Source: Magnolia sinica
Lineage: Eukaryota; Streptophyta; Magnoliopsida; Magnoliales; Magnoliaceae
Direction of reading: 5' to 3'
Length of the DNA stretch: 64,000 nucleotides
Assembly (NCBI RefSeq): GCF_029962835.1
Contig: NC_080583.1
Coordinates: forward strand, 69,115,158 to 69,179,157
Part shown: in pieces, positions 43,351-56,770 of the stretch
Position numbering within the stretch: the first letter of the stretch is position 1
How the letters are laid out: every line of letters starts with the position of its first letter
Translations under genes and position numbers: made by a program
Notes under the pieces: generated by a model
Told to the model about the DNA's origin: nothing
The model's database searches: none
Seen by the model: only the letters and a program-made list of their open reading frames with translations

Positions 43351-45445
43351 TGTTGAGGGTCAAATATTGCATATCAGACCCCTGTTATTGCCTGGATTTA
43401 CAAACATGGTACTGTTTGTCAGCCCGATTTAATCGTGTTTGTGATGTAGGGCGTATTTACGAGCCTGGACTGGGAAAGGGTACCAAAAGCATAAATTTAA
43501 CGGTCTGAAGTCACCAAGGCAAGCGACGGACCCCAGGAGACCAAGATCGATAGATTTGCACGCCAGGGATCCAAGAAAATCGAGAAACTAAAGCTCAAGT
43601 GGCCCAAAAGACATCCAGAATGTAAGATCACAGGGTTCCCACCATTCGTTCAGTTCGAAACTTTATACATGGCCAGGGGCCCACAAATTAACCGTACATA
43701 TTGAATTTCAACCCTCAGATCCCTCCAGAAGTGGCCCAACGGACAGATCAGCCCCTTGAATCGTTATGTGGGGCCCACCTGATATCTGGATATGCTTCAA
43801 TTTTGGTCTCAACCCCTTAAATCAGGTGAGAAAAGAGATGGACGGGGTGAATTTTTCACATACATCATAGTGGACCCCACTTGTACATGTGGGAGTGCAC
43901 AGGCGGTGCACTCCCGCAACACACCAGGCCGGCCGCCCGGTCAAAATGGGCACTGACCCGTCTCTCCGTAAGACAGCTAGCGGACGGACAACGGCCATCC
44001 GATTTTGAGTTGTGGGGCCCATACATCGTTCAAACTGTAGATCTGGACCGTCTATTCGATCCTTTGGACGGCCAAGACCAACATATAGGTGTCCGTTTGC
44101 CACCTTGCAAGCAGTTGTGTGAAGATCTCAGCGGAACGGAAGATGGACGGTAAAATGGAAAATTCAGTGGACTGCATCAACGGACGGCAAAGACCACTCT
44201 TTCCCGACCGAAATTCCGAGAGAAATCTGGTGGATGGCTTGGATTTCTCATTTGAAACTGATTGTGGACCCCACCATCGTCACAGCGCAACGATTACGTA
44301 AGCTCTGTTTACGCAGTCCGGAGAAACCTGAATTTTTCGGGCTATTGCGTATCCATAGAGAGGGTCAGATGGCCAATCCGAACCGTCCAAACACTACAAA
44401 GCTGGGCCTTCAACCTCACCATGCAGTCAGATTCCAAGGTGGGGAGGTTCGTTGTTCCAGAAATCACTTCAAAAATCAGGCTGTTTGCGGTTTCGCTGCG
44501 AAAGAGGAGTGCGTGACTCCTTGTTCTCTTCTAACCAACTTACGCACCGACTCCAGCATCCACCCACCGCCATCTCTGTTGTTTGTAAAAGAAGAAGAGA
44601 GAAAGAAAGGGAGCATCTTTGTTCGGACGTGAGCACGGCTTGAAGTTGGAACGTGAAGACGGGGAGAGAAAAGAGAAGTTTTTTTTTTCTTTACCTTAAT
44701 TTCTTTGTTGTGGTTTTTTTCTTCTTCTTTTTCTTTTGTTTATTTTAGCCTAATCATGCCTGTGATCGGCTAAACCTCTTAGCCAGGGCTAAGAGGTGAA
44801 GCTTGTAGTCTGATGGGAGAGATGTTGCTTGTGCCTTTTGTTTAGATTGAAGGGATTTTTGATTTAATTTTATTATGGGAATATTGTTAGTTTTTAATGG
44901 TCTGTCGTGACCGAAATTACAATGGGTTTGCAATGGCTTTGAGTATTTCTTTTTCTTTATTTTGACTTGACGTCAGGAAGCCCTGTTGTTCGCCATTGTC
45001 TCCTGGGCATGGTTGGATGTCGGTACCCTTCCTAGCTTTCATAATCATCTGATTGGTTGGTAATTAGTTAAATTCTTTTGTTGACTTTGTCTCCTGGGCA
45101 TGGTTTGGTGATGGAATCCATTCTAATTCATATACTTTTCATCTCTTTAAATTATATCAGAGGAAGTTCAGTTTAATTTCCATGAATTTTGAAGCAGGCA
45201 TAAGATCTCCCTGATCTCTACAAGTGGATCCTCTGAATCCCTAGTTTCTTATCTCTGATTTCTCTTAAGTTTTCGATAATTATTCCACAATTATTCCTTA
45301 AATTCTAATTAATTTAGATTACATCTTAGTCCAGTTCTAGTTCTACTTAGTTTCAGATAACGTACAGGTATCAGTTCCTTGGGATTCGACCTCGGTCTTA
45401 CCGAGTTTATTACTACATCACAACCCTATACTTGGGGAGTGAACA
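43351..45445 (+). repeat. 5' LTR of the Athila-like element
   Basis: 2,095 bp, TGTTGAGG...GTGAACA. It contains GGGCCC-type MITE phrases (43768-43880 and 44014-44060), a pyrimidine/purine-rich leader and a terminal 'ttgggattcgacctcggtc' phrase. Confidence 0.92.
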
Positions 45446-45451
45446 AGTTTT

Positions 45452-45470
45452 TGGCACCGTTGCCGGGGAT
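45452..45470 (+). other. primer binding site (tRNA-Asp type)
   Basis: TGGCACCGTTGCCGGGGAT, one base away from the TGGCGCCGTTGCCGGGGAT site used by Athila/Tat-type plant elements, six bases inside the LTR. Confidence 0.8.
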
Positions 45471-48400
45471 TGACGGCTACGTTTTCTGAAATTAATTAGT
45501 TTTAGAATTAGGTTAAGATTAGGATTTTACTAACTTTAGGTTAAAGGTTTTTATTTTATTTTATTTTTAGAAACTAACCTGTTTTCCTGTTTTGTAGGTT
45601 GGTAAATTCTTTCTCAATTTCCTCCTTGCTATTTTTAGATTAGGATTCTTTTTTAGCAAGTTTCTAATTCTGATCTCTTTTAGACTCTAACTTTGTTTCT
45701 TATTTTATTTTTAGAAATTTTCTACTTGTAGACTTTTTGTTTAAAAAACTAACTTTCCTATTTTGTAGGCCTTTAAGATAGAAATTTCTAATTCGGTAAG
45801 TTCTTTCTCTACTTTCTATTTTTCAGTCGTCTTTTAGTAATTTACTTTCTAGTTTAGGACCTTCTTCTTTTTGAAACTATTTTACTTCTATCTTTCTTTT
45901 CAAGGATTTTCTAATTCTAGACTTTCTCTTTAGAAACTGACTTGTTTGTTTTCTTTTGCAGGTCTTTAACTTAGGGACTTCAATTTAGTAATTTCTGTCC
46001 AACTCTCTCTTTCTTTCTAGATTTTCTTTTCCTTTCTTAGGATTAGGTTTCGAATTTGATTGAGGGCTACGAGTGGTTCATGCCCAAGTGGGCCCGTGAC
46101 AACACTCGACGTCTCTTGACTGAAGGAGGATTGGTTGAGGGGTTGACTATCCATCGCAGGACTAGACACCACTCGAAATCCCCTGAGTTAATTGAAGTTA
46201 TGGCTGAAGACCAACCTCCTCTACTTCCACCCAGGGTGGAGGATACCCAAGATAATAATGAGGTGAATCAGGCACCCCCGCCTCGTACTTTACGAGATTA
46301 TTTACAACCGGCGGGAGTGAGTACGCCCTCATGCATGATTTTTCCTGAAAATACAGGACAAATGGACATCAAGCCAGGAGTTATCCAACTCCTTTCCAAA
46401 TTCCATGGACTTGAATCAGAAAGTCCATATTTACATCTGAAAGAGTTCGATGAGATTATAACTACATTATATTTTCCTAATGTATCTGAGGATACAATCA
46501 GGCTGAAACTCTTCCCTTTTTCCTTAAAAGAGAAGGCTAAGACGTGGTTACATTCACTGCGTCCTAGATCATTGGCAAATGGAACGACATGCAGAGGGAA
46601 TTCATAAAAAAATTCTTCCCACATCATAAAACGATTATCCTCAGAAAAGCAATCATGAACTTTGCCCAAAAGGAAGATGAAACATTCTTCCAATGTTGGG
46701 AAAGGTTCAAAAATTTGGTCAGTTCATGCCCACAACACGGATTTGAAACGTGGCGCATTACAAATTTTTTCTACGATTGACTGACATCTTCCATGCGCCA
46801 AATGGTCGAGACAATGTGTAATAGAGAGTTCATTAATAAAGATGTCGACGAGGTATAGGACTACCTCGACAGTCTGGCTGAGAAAACACAATCTTGGGAC
46901 TATTACCCAAAATCAAACACCACGTCTAGACCAACTCAATCTAAGGAGAAAGGCGGAATGTATCTCCTGAAAGAAGAAGATGATCTCAAGTATAAAGTGA
47001 ATAATCTCATAGGAAAATTTGAGGCCATGGAAAGAAAGAAGGATAAGGTCAATGAAATTGTTTGCGGCATCTGTGATTGCAACATTCATACAATTGAAAA
47101 CTGTCCAACAATACCTGCCTTTCGAGGAGTGTTGAATGAACAAGTCAATACCGTAAACAACTATCAAAGACCTTTTACTGGACCTAACTTCAATACGTAC
47201 AATCCTGGTTGGAAAAATCATCCAAACTTTAGTTGGAGGAATGGACAAACGGCTACCCCTCAAGGTTTCTTCAATCAAAATCCAAATCAAGTGAAACCTC
47301 AAGAGGAACCGGTTCAAAATTCCATACAAGAGCTGGCTCAGGTAATGTGGGGATTTACAGATTTTATGCAAAAGATAGATTCTTGTATGACGGTTATAGA
47401 AAAGGGGATGCTTCCTGCACAACCTCTCCCCAATCCTAAAACGCAGTACGAGATTAGTGATCCCAGCTCTTCAAATCAGATGGGGCACGCTAAATCCATC
47501 ACCACTCTTAGGAGTGGAAAGATCATTGATAAAACTCTTCCGATTAGGCCTGAAAAGCCTCAAGAACCAGAAGAGGACAACAATGATGGATCTAGTGATA
47601 ACCCACAAAAATTAGAACCGGAACTTCTAGAGAAGCCAATTGCTCCGTTCCCCCAACGGTTGGTTGCACCAAAACGTCTTTCTAACTCTCAGGATATTCT
47701 GGAGGTGTTGAAACAAGTGAAAGTTAATATTCCTCTACTTAATGTCGTGAAACAGATTCCTTCATATGCCAAATTTCTGAAAGACTTATGCACAACCAAA
47801 AGACGGCAAAGTATTCAAAAGAACATCTTCTTGACTGAGAAAGTGAGTGCCATCCTGAAGCAAGACGTGCCGCAGAAATTCAAGGATCCCGGTAGCCCAA
47901 CCATATCATGTGTAATCGGGAACCATCGAATTGATCACGCACTTCTTGACTTAGGAGCGAGCGTAAATCTGATTCCCTACTCGGTATACAAACAGTTAGA
48001 TTTGGGTGAGATAAAACCCACCCTGACCACACTACAACTTGTTGATCGCTCTGTTCGTGTACCAAGAGGGATAATTGAGGATGTGTTAGTCCAGGTCGAT
48101 AGATTTTACTACCCTGTAGATTTTATCATCCTGGACACCGAACCCATCAATAACATGAGCACTCAGATTCCCGTCATTCTTGGTCGCCCATTCCTTGCCA
48201 CGTCAAATGCAATTATCAATTGCAGGAATGGTGTCATGACTATGTCTTTTGAAAATTTAACATTGGAGTCAAACATCTTTTTCAATAACGGCAACAACTC
48301 AGAGGATGATGACAATTTCTACGACATTAACATGATTGACTCTTTCGTGGAAGATACGACACCTCTGACCTTATCCTCCGACCATCTAGAGACGTACCTG

Positions 48401-51400
48401 GCCCACTCCCATGATTTTGATGATGACATGATTAGGGAGACGTGCGCCTTTCTTGATACTGCACCGGTACTTAAAGTTAACTGGTGGAGGCCACAATTTG
48501 AAGAATTGCCACAAATCGATGTAGTGCCTCTACCGTCTAACCTCAAGCCGCCGAAGCTTGACCTAAAACCTTTGCCCTTTGATTTGAAATGTACCTATTT
48601 AAGTCAAGATAAGACATACCCGGTGGTGATCTCTGCCCACCTGGAGAAAGAACAGGAGAGTATGCTCATATCTACTCTCATTGAGTATAAAGGAGCCCTG
48701 GGATGGACGATAGCAGACCTCAAGGGAATCGATCCCTCGATTTGTACTCATCGCATATATCTTGAGGATAATGCAAAAACCGCTTGGCAACCACAACGTA
48801 GACTAAATCCAAACATGAAGGAAGTGGTTAAGGCTGAGGTTCTTAAACTATTGGACATGGGTATCATATACCCTATATCTGATAGTCAATGGGTGAGTCC
48901 AACTCAAGTGGTCCCTAAGAAGTCCGGAATCACCATCGTAGCCAACGCTAATAATGAACTCGTGCCAACTAGAGTCACTACTGGTTGAAGAACGTGCATT
49001 GACTACAGGAAGTTGAATACCGTCACTAGGAAAGACCACTTTCCTTTACCATTCATTGATTAGATCCTGGAAAGGTTAGCTGGTCATTCCTATTACTGTT
49101 TCCTTGACGGGTATTTGGGCTACAACCAGATAGAGATAGCCCCTAAAGACCAGGAAAAGACCACATTTATATGTCCCTACGGCACCTTTGCCTACCGAAG
49201 GATGTCATTCGGACTATGTAATGCTCCTGCCACCTTTCAGCGATGTATGCTTAGTATCTTTTCTGATATGGTGGGGTAATATTTAGAGGTCTTCATGGAC
49301 GATTTCTCTATTTACGGTCCATCTTTCAGCAGTGCTTGGAAAATCTTAAATGTGTGCTGAAAAGATGTAAAGAAAAGAACTTGATACTTAATTGGGAGAA
49401 GTGCCATTTCATGGTTCAGAAGGAAATTGTCCTTAGGCATATCATCTCGTTCAAGGGAATCGAGGTAGATAAGGCAAAAATCGATCTTATCTCTAACCTA
49501 TCTCCACCCAAGAACATTAGAGATGTGCGGTCCTTCTTAGGACACAGAGGGTTTTACAGACGATTCATAAAGGACTTTAGTCTCCTCTCTCGTCCCTTAT
49601 GTAATCTTCTGCAAAAGGATGCACCATACGAGTGGACTGAGCAATGCCAGGAAGCTTTCACCAAGCTTAAGGGCATGTTAACCACTACACCAATCATGCA
49701 GCCATCCGATTGGAGCCTTCCTTTTGAGCTTATGTGCGACGCTTCTGATTATGCTCTTGGGGCGGTTTTAGGCCAAAGAAAAGATAAGAGGCCCTACGTC
49801 ATTCATTACGTAAGTAGAACTTTAAATTCTTCCCAAGTGAACTACTCGACTATGGAAAAGGAACTCCTAGCCGTAGTGTTCGCTTTGGATAAATTTAGGT
49901 CCTACTTGATCCGATCCAAGATCATTATCTACACAGATCATGCGGCACTTAAGTATCTTCTTTCTAAGAATGATTCTAAGCCCCGTTTGATACGATGGAT
50001 CCTTCTACTCCAAGAATTTGATTTGAAAATTAAAGATAAAAAGGGAGTAGAGAACGTAGTGGCCGATCACCTTTCTCACCTTAATACCTCTGATTCCCTT
50101 GAGGCGACCCATATCAATGATATGTTCCCTGATGAACAACTGTTCAAAGTCTCCCATTCACATTGGTTCGCTGATATTGCTAATTATCTTGCCACAGGTT
50201 CCATACCGACACATTGGACTGCGCAAGATAAGAAGAAATTTTTCACTAAGGTGCGCAACTTTTTCTGGGACGATCCATATTTGTTTAAATATTGCCCAGA
50301 CCAAATCCTAAGGAGATGTGTGCCAGACGATGAGCATCAGAGTGTCATCTCCTTCTGTCACTCACAGGCCTATGGTGGTCACTTTTCTGCTAAAAAGACC
50401 ATGGCCAAGATTTTACAGTGTGGCTTTTATTGGCCCACTATGTTCAGGGACACTCATGAGTTTTGCAAGGCTTGTGAGCGTTGTCAAAAATTGGGAACAT
50501 TGTCCCGTAGAAATATGATGCCTTTGAATCCCATCCTTATCATAGAAGCATTTGACTGCTGGGGCATTGATTTCATGAGACCATTCCCCCAATCATTTAG
50601 AAATTTGTATATTTTGCTCGCCGTAGATTATGTCACTAAATGGGTCGAAGCAATTCTGTGCCGAAATAATGACCATCACACAGTCATTAAATTCTTAAAA
50701 GAGAACATTCTTTCATGGTTTGGGACGCCTCGAGCCATCATTAGTGATGGGGGCTCACACTTTTATAATAGACCATTCGAGAACTTAATGAAGAAATACG
50801 GTATCTCTCATAAGGTGAGCACCCCATACCATCCACAAACAAGTGGACAAGCTGAGATTTCCAATAGGGAGATCAAACATATCCTAGAGAAAATGGTTAA
50901 CCCTGATCGTAAGGATTGGTCAATCCGATTGACCGATGTCTTATGGGCATACCGTACTGCTTTTAAAACCCCTATTGGAACATCTCCCTTTAGATTTGTT
51001 TACGGGAAAACTTGTCACTTGCCAGTGGAGTTGGAACATAGAGCGTACTGGGTGATCAAAAATCTGAATTTCAATCTGGATAACGCTGGCTCGCTACATA
51101 AACTTCAATTAAACGAACTTGAAGAAATCCGAAACGATGCGTACGAGAACTCGAGAATTTACAAAGACAGAATGAAGGCATTTCATGACCAACATATTCT
51201 ACGAAAATCATTCATGCCTGGTCAGAAGGTCCTTTTGTACAATTCTCGATTACATCTCTTTCCGGGTAAGCTTCGATCTTGTTGGACCGGCCCTTACATT
51301 GTTGTTACTGTTTTTCCTCATGGGGCCGTTGAGATAAGAGATCCCGACAATGACAAGGAGTTTAAAGTCAATGGACATCAATTGAAACCATTTGTCGAGA

Positions 51401-52810
51401 AATTTGATTCAGAGGACATGTCCATGCCACTGACTGCTCCTATTTACCAGGATTGATCTCCTAGTCTGATGGAGGTATAGGTAGGTTTATCACTTTCATA
51501 GGACTAGGATAGTTGTTTTATTTGTCTGGCTGAAGACGGTAAACTTAGCGCACCTGGGAGGCAACCCAGCTCTTCATTTCATTTCGTTTTTATCATTAGT
51601 TAGTTCAATGTTTGTGGGTAACATTACTGGAAACCCTCACGAGACTACAACTCGTCCACTAGGGGCAACGTAGGGGTTTAAAGGCTTGTTGCATACGCTA
51701 AGTGCAATCGAGAGCACCTGCGAAAGTGGTGTAGGTAGGATTTTATTTTTATTATTTTTATTTTACTTCTATTGGTTTCTCTTTTGTGATGACCCGCTCT
51801 TACGTAGATATCTCTGGAAAGCCTCTTGATTCTTTCGTCCAGGTACTATCTTTCCATCACTCCTCTTATATTTTCGTTGTCCCATGTGCACTGCATGCTT
51901 ATTTCTTTTACATTGAGGACAATGTAGATTTTAGGTTGGGGGTGGGAAATTAGGTTATCTGATCAGTGTTTTCTTAGTCTTGAGCAACAATTGTGGAAAT
52001 TTTTCAAAAATTTTCTGGGAAATTCTTGTGAATTCGATGTGATTTTGATATCTATCTTTGATTTAGGATTGCGAGATACGTGATGTTGGTAATTTATGTC
52101 TCTTAGATTCAGCCATCTGTCAGATTTCACAGCTAAGTTCTAACTGTTAATCCAGAATTAGAAGTTGTAAACATTGATTGAGTCATGATTCCACAGGACA
52201 CATCTCACTTACACATTAAGATTTCAGTTCGACATTGAAGGAACCAACCTGAGAAATTGAAAGGATTGGGCGACTGGTCTTTACCATAGGTTTGCTCCCT
52301 ATAGGTATAGATTCGTTTCTCCATGGTTGACATTTGGGAAAAGTTAGGCGACTAGTCTTCACCATGGGTCTGCTCTCTATAGGTGAGGATTCCTTTTCCC
52401 TACTTAGCTTTACTTTTAAAAAAGTTGACAGTGTGAAAATCATCAAAAGCTGGAAGAATGAATCAAGTTTCGGTTTAGGTGTTGGTTATCATGAATTCTT
52501 TTGTGGTTACCAATGATATCCTGAAATAAAGAAGTGAATTTTAATAGTGTTAAGCCGAGATTACACTATACACTCATGGAACTCAATGTTTAGAATTGTT
52601 CTAATTAATGGATTAATATTTGAGCTTGATTATGAAGTTTACCGTGAGCTTGATTTCAGGAGAAAGTAATGTCAACATTCATTAATCTTAGAATTCTAGT
52701 ATCTGAATTGTTTTTCATAAATCTCTTGAGTTTATAAAAATTGTCCTGTAATTCTCAAATTATTTTTCGCATACCTTGCTTGGGACTAGCAAGATGCTGG
52801 TTGGGGGTTG

Positions 52811-54912
52811 TGTTGAGGGTTAAATATTGCATATTAGACCCCTATTATTGCTTGGATTTACAAACATGGTACTGTTTGTCGGCCCGATTTAATCGTGTTT
52901 GTGATGCAGGGCATATTTACGAGCCTGGACTGGGAAAGGGTACTAAAAGCATGGATTTAACGGTCTGAAGTCACCAAGGCAACCGACGGACCTCAGGAGA
53001 CCAAGATCGACAGATTTGCACGCCAGGGATCCAAGAAAATCGAGAAACTGAAGCTCAAGTGGCCCGAAAGACATCCAGAATGCAAGATCACAGGGTTCCC
53101 ACCATCCGTTCAGCTCGAAACTTTATACATGGCCAGGGGCCCACAAATTAACCGTACATATCGAATTTCAACCCTCAGATCCCTCCGGAAGTGGCCCAAT
53201 GGACAGATCAACCCCTTGAATCGTTATGTGGGGCCCAATTGATATCTGGATATGCTTCAATTTTGGTCTCAACCCCTTAAATCAGGTGAGAAAAGAGATG
53301 GACGGGGTGGATTTTTCACATACATCATAGTGGACCCCACGTGTACATGTGGGAGTGCACCGGCACAGGCGGTGCACTCCCGCAACACACCAGGCCGGTC
53401 GCCCGGTCAAAATGGGCGCTGACCCGTCGCTCCGTAAGACAGCCAGCGGACGGACAGCGGCCATCCAATTTTGAGTTGTGGGGCCCATACATCGTTCAAA
53501 CTGTAGATCTGGACCGTCTATTCGATCTTTTGGATGGCCAAGACCAACATATAGGTGTCCGTTTGCCACCTTGCAAGCAGTTGTGTGAAGATCTCAGCGG
53601 AACGGAAGATGGACAGTAAAATGGGAAATTCAGTGGACCGCATCAATGGACGGTAAAGACCACTCTTTCCCGACCAAAATTCCGAGAGAAATCTGGTGGA
53701 CGGCTTGGATTTCTCATTTGAAACTGATTGTGGAGCCCACCATCGTCACAGCGCAACGATTACGCAAGCTTTGTTTACGTAGTCCGGAGAAATTCGAATT
53801 TTTCGGGCTATTGCATATCCATAGAGAGGGTCGGATAGCCAATCCGAACCGTCCAAACACTACAAAGCTGGGCCTTCAACCTCACCATGCAGTCAGATTC
53901 CAAGGTGGGGAGGTTCGCTGTTCCAGAAATCACTTCAAAAATCAGGCTGTTTGCGGTTTCGCTGCGAAAGAGGAGTGCGTGACTCCTTGTTCTCTTCTAA
54001 CCAACTTACGCACCGACTCCAGCATCCACCCACCGCCATCTCTGTTGTTTATAAAAGAAGAAGAGAGAAAGAAAGGGAGGCATCTTTGCTCGGACGTGAG
54101 CACGGCTTGAAGTTGGAACGTGAAGACAGGGAGAGAAAAGAGAAGTTTTTTTTTCTTTACCTTAATTTCTTTGCTGTGGTTTTTTTTTTCTTCTTTTTCT
54201 TTTGTTTATTTTAGCCTAATCATGCCTGTGATCGGCTAAACCTCTTAGCGAGGGCTAAGAGGTGAAGCTTGTAGTCTGATGGGAAAGATGTTGCTTGTGC
54301 CTTTTGTTTAGATTGAAGGGGTTTTTGATTTAATTTTATTATGGGAATATTTTTAGTTTTTAATGGCCTGTCGTGACTGAAATTACAATGGGTTTGCAAT
54401 GGCTTTGAGTATTTCTTTTTCTTTATTTTGATTATGACGTCAGGAAGCCCTGTTGTTCGCCATCGTCTCTTGGGCATGGTTGGATGTCGGTACCCTTCCT
54501 AGCCTTCATAATCATCTGATTGGTTGGTAATTAGTTAAATTCTTTTGTTGACTTTGTCTCCTGGGCATGGTTTGGTGATGGAATCCATTCTAATTCATAT
54601 ACTTTTCATCTCTTTAAATTATATCAAAGGAAGTTCAGTTTAATTTCCATGAATTTTGAAGCAGGCATAAGATCTCCCTGATCTCTACAAGTGGATCCTC
54701 TGAATCCCTAGTTTCTTATCTCTGATTTCTCTTAAGTTTTCGATAATTATTCCACAATTATTCCTTAAATTCTATTTGATTTAGATTACATCTTAGTCCA
54801 GTTCTAGTTCTACTTAGTTTCAGATAACGTACAGGTATCAGTCCCTTGGGATTCGACCTCGGTCTTACCGAGTTTATTACTACATCACAACCCTATACTT
54901 GGGGAGTGAACA
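52811..54912 (+). repeat. 3' LTR of the Athila-like element
   Basis: 2,102 bp. It aligns with the 5' LTR end to end, with more differences in the first 200 bp than in the last 400 bp. A G-rich tract (GGTTGGGGGTTG) just before it may be the worn polypurine tract. Confidence 0.92.
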
Positions 54913-56149
54913 ATTGAATATATGGAATGACATAGTTCAACGTTTGAATATAAAGTTTTTAAAAATGTTAAAGCTAGATGTATGCACACGTTCGAATTCG
55001 ACTTTTAAGATGTTGGATTTAGCTTTGAAATTAGAACTTGCATTTCTAAAATATACAGCGTGTGATAGAACGTAAGCTTGGTTGCCTACTGAAGAAGATT
55101 GGAGTAAAGCGAAAGAAGTTCACAAAATTTTAAAAGTTTTTTATGACTGTATGAAGATATTTTTTGACAATAAGTTTCCTACAGTGAATCTGTTTTTTCC
55201 AGCTGTGTGAAAGATCAAGGAAGCCCTAAAGAAATGTGCCAGTGAAGGTCCATTTTTTCTAAAACTCATGACAGGTGGAATGCAAATAAAGTTCGATAAG
55301 TACTGAGATGAATGTCATTTGTTAATTCCTTAGCTGTTGTTCTTGATCCTCGGTACAAGATGGGTTATGTTAAGTACATCTTTATGAAGATTTATTCCAA
55401 TGAAAAGACAGTAAGTAAAACCTCGAAGGTTCGTGATGCAATCGAAGCATTATACAATACGTACACAACTACATGAAGTTAGATTGCATACTGCTATAAG
55501 CTCTGATACTATACTCGGTGATAATTACATGTCTTTCTTAGCAAAAGAAAATATAGACATTGAAAAGAAAGAATCATAGTTAGACTTGTATCTCAAAGAG
55601 TCAGTTGTGATGCGGCAGGATTCCAACTTCGATATTTTAGAGTGATGGAAAATGAGAGTTAATGAAAGAAAATATCTTAGACTATCGACGGTGGCACGAG
55701 ATATTTTGTTAATTTTATTTCAACAATCACATCGAAATCTGCTTTTAGCACATGGAGTAGGGTCATGAGCAAGACTCGAAACTCTCTTACACCAAATACA
55801 GTGGAAGTATTAATTTGTACAAAAGATTGGTTGTGTCCAAGTTGGGGAGGTTTTGATATTGATGAGGAAGAGGATGCGAATGTGTATCAAGCCGTAGTAC
55901 ATGAAACAACAAAAACATGAATGAAGTTAGGTTAACATTTCTTGTTAATTTATTAGAACTTGAAAATAATGTAATGGGTACTTTTTTATTTTTATTTTTA
56001 TGTTATATTGATGGATACTATACTCGAAATATATTAATAACTTTTTTTTACATCCATAAATTGCTTTTGTTTTATGTCGGTATTTTATTATTGTTAAAAT
56101 ACTTATTTTTTCACCACAATAATACAATATGTAGATATGTTTTCAAGTG

Positions 56150-56770
56150 AACCATCGATCGACGTTTGAGACTATGGTTCCTTAGTCTATTCTTCAAAGT
56201 CTGGAAAGTTGAAGATTTTGTGTAATTTTTGTGGAGCCAAGTTTGTTAATAAAACTAATCAGCTCAGATTACACTTATCTTGTTGAGGTGGATATACAAA
56301 ACTGTGTCTTAAAGCCCCAAAAGAAGTTTAAGTTTTTTTCACTTATAGATTCAAACAAAAAAGCTTCCACTCCCCCATCTAAACTTTTTAAGGCAGATGA
56401 GGAAACTAAATTATTAGAATTGGAAAAAGAACAAATCCAACTCACCTTAAAGCGCAATATGGAAGAGGCTTCTACACATCAGCGATGTCCTCTAAGACAA
56501 CATGATGTCGAAGCATGTTCAAGCTGCACAACTAAAAAGAAGAAGAGTAAGAATTCATTTAAGTTTCTCTCCAGTCTTGGTGCGTTTTACAGGATGTTGG
56601 AAACTATGAATAAATTTTCTCAGAAAGAAATTTTGAAAAATCTAATTCAAACTATACAAGAGGGCAATAAAAAGTTATTTCCACCTTCTGATTCAGAAGA
56701 GGTGAACGAGTACGTATACAAAGATTTTAATAGCAACTTAAGCTCAGCAAATGAATCTCCTCTACACTAG
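56150..56770 (+). CDS. second BED-finger reading frame inside the large hAT
   Basis: The region reads GSLVYSSKSGKLKILCNFCG then AKFVNKTNQLRLHLSC: C-x2-C-x13-H-x2-C, a BED-type finger, at 56221-56285. After a stop in that frame the same frame stays open to 56770. It encodes a charged stretch (DEETKLLELEKEQIQLTLKR), a Lys-rich patch (KKKKSKNSF) and a Ser/Asp/Glu-rich tail. It lies between the transposase end and the right terminus. Either it is an accessory DNA-binding protein of the element, or the decayed N-terminus of another transposase copy. The single stop in the finger means it may be dead; the open frame from 56231 starts inside the finger. Function unknown. Confidence 0.5.

Larger units (their letters stand above)
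43351..54912 (+). mobile_element. Athila-like Ty3/gypsy LTR element, nearly full length (11.56 kb)
   Basis: 5' LTR 43351-45445, primer site 45452-45470, gag about 46.06-46.95 kb, protease about 47.9-48.2 kb, reverse transcriptase about 48.6-49.5 kb, RNase H about 49.7-50.1 kb, integrase about 50.3-51.2 kb, 3' LTR 52811-54912. ATTGA stands outside both LTRs (43346-43350 and 54913-54917). The protease DLGAS, the integrase HHCC and DDE regions and the long LTRs fit the Athila/Tat branch. No chromodomain is seen. About 1.35 kb between integrase and 3' LTR holds no env-like frame I can support. It is a fossil with roughly four to six breaks in its coding region. The LTRs differ by a few percent by eye, so the insertion is fairly recent, perhaps one to a few million years. 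Confidence 0.92.
42380..55915 (+). pseudogene. hAT transposase of the large element, split and degraded
   Basis: BED finger in the frame starting at 42380 (C57, C60, H74, H78: CLYC...HLNRH), followed by a stop. Then comes the WFARLIIIDEQPFKIIESEV block (42740-42810), then DNAS-like LDNASIYDN and VVHTF-like words (43140-43260), and GLKSIDQTIENVRESVKYTK (43265-43330), where the Athila-like element interrupts. After it: NSTFKMLDLALKLELAF (54995-55050), LPTEEDWSKAKEVHKILKVF (55085-55145) and the C-terminal dimerisation region, with STVARDILLI and RNSLTPNTVEVLICTKDWLC (55640-55840). Motif order matches RICESLEEPER/Ac-like plant hAT transposases. Several stops besides the insertion make it non-functional. 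Confidence 0.85.

Noticed and set aside
46298-47422. Minus-strand frames of 131-169 codons
   Set aside because: Antisense to the gag region of the Athila-like element.
44234-54110. Open frames of about 130-150 codons in the two LTRs
   Set aside because: The same LTR sequence appears twice; no domain; LTR leaders often stay open by chance.
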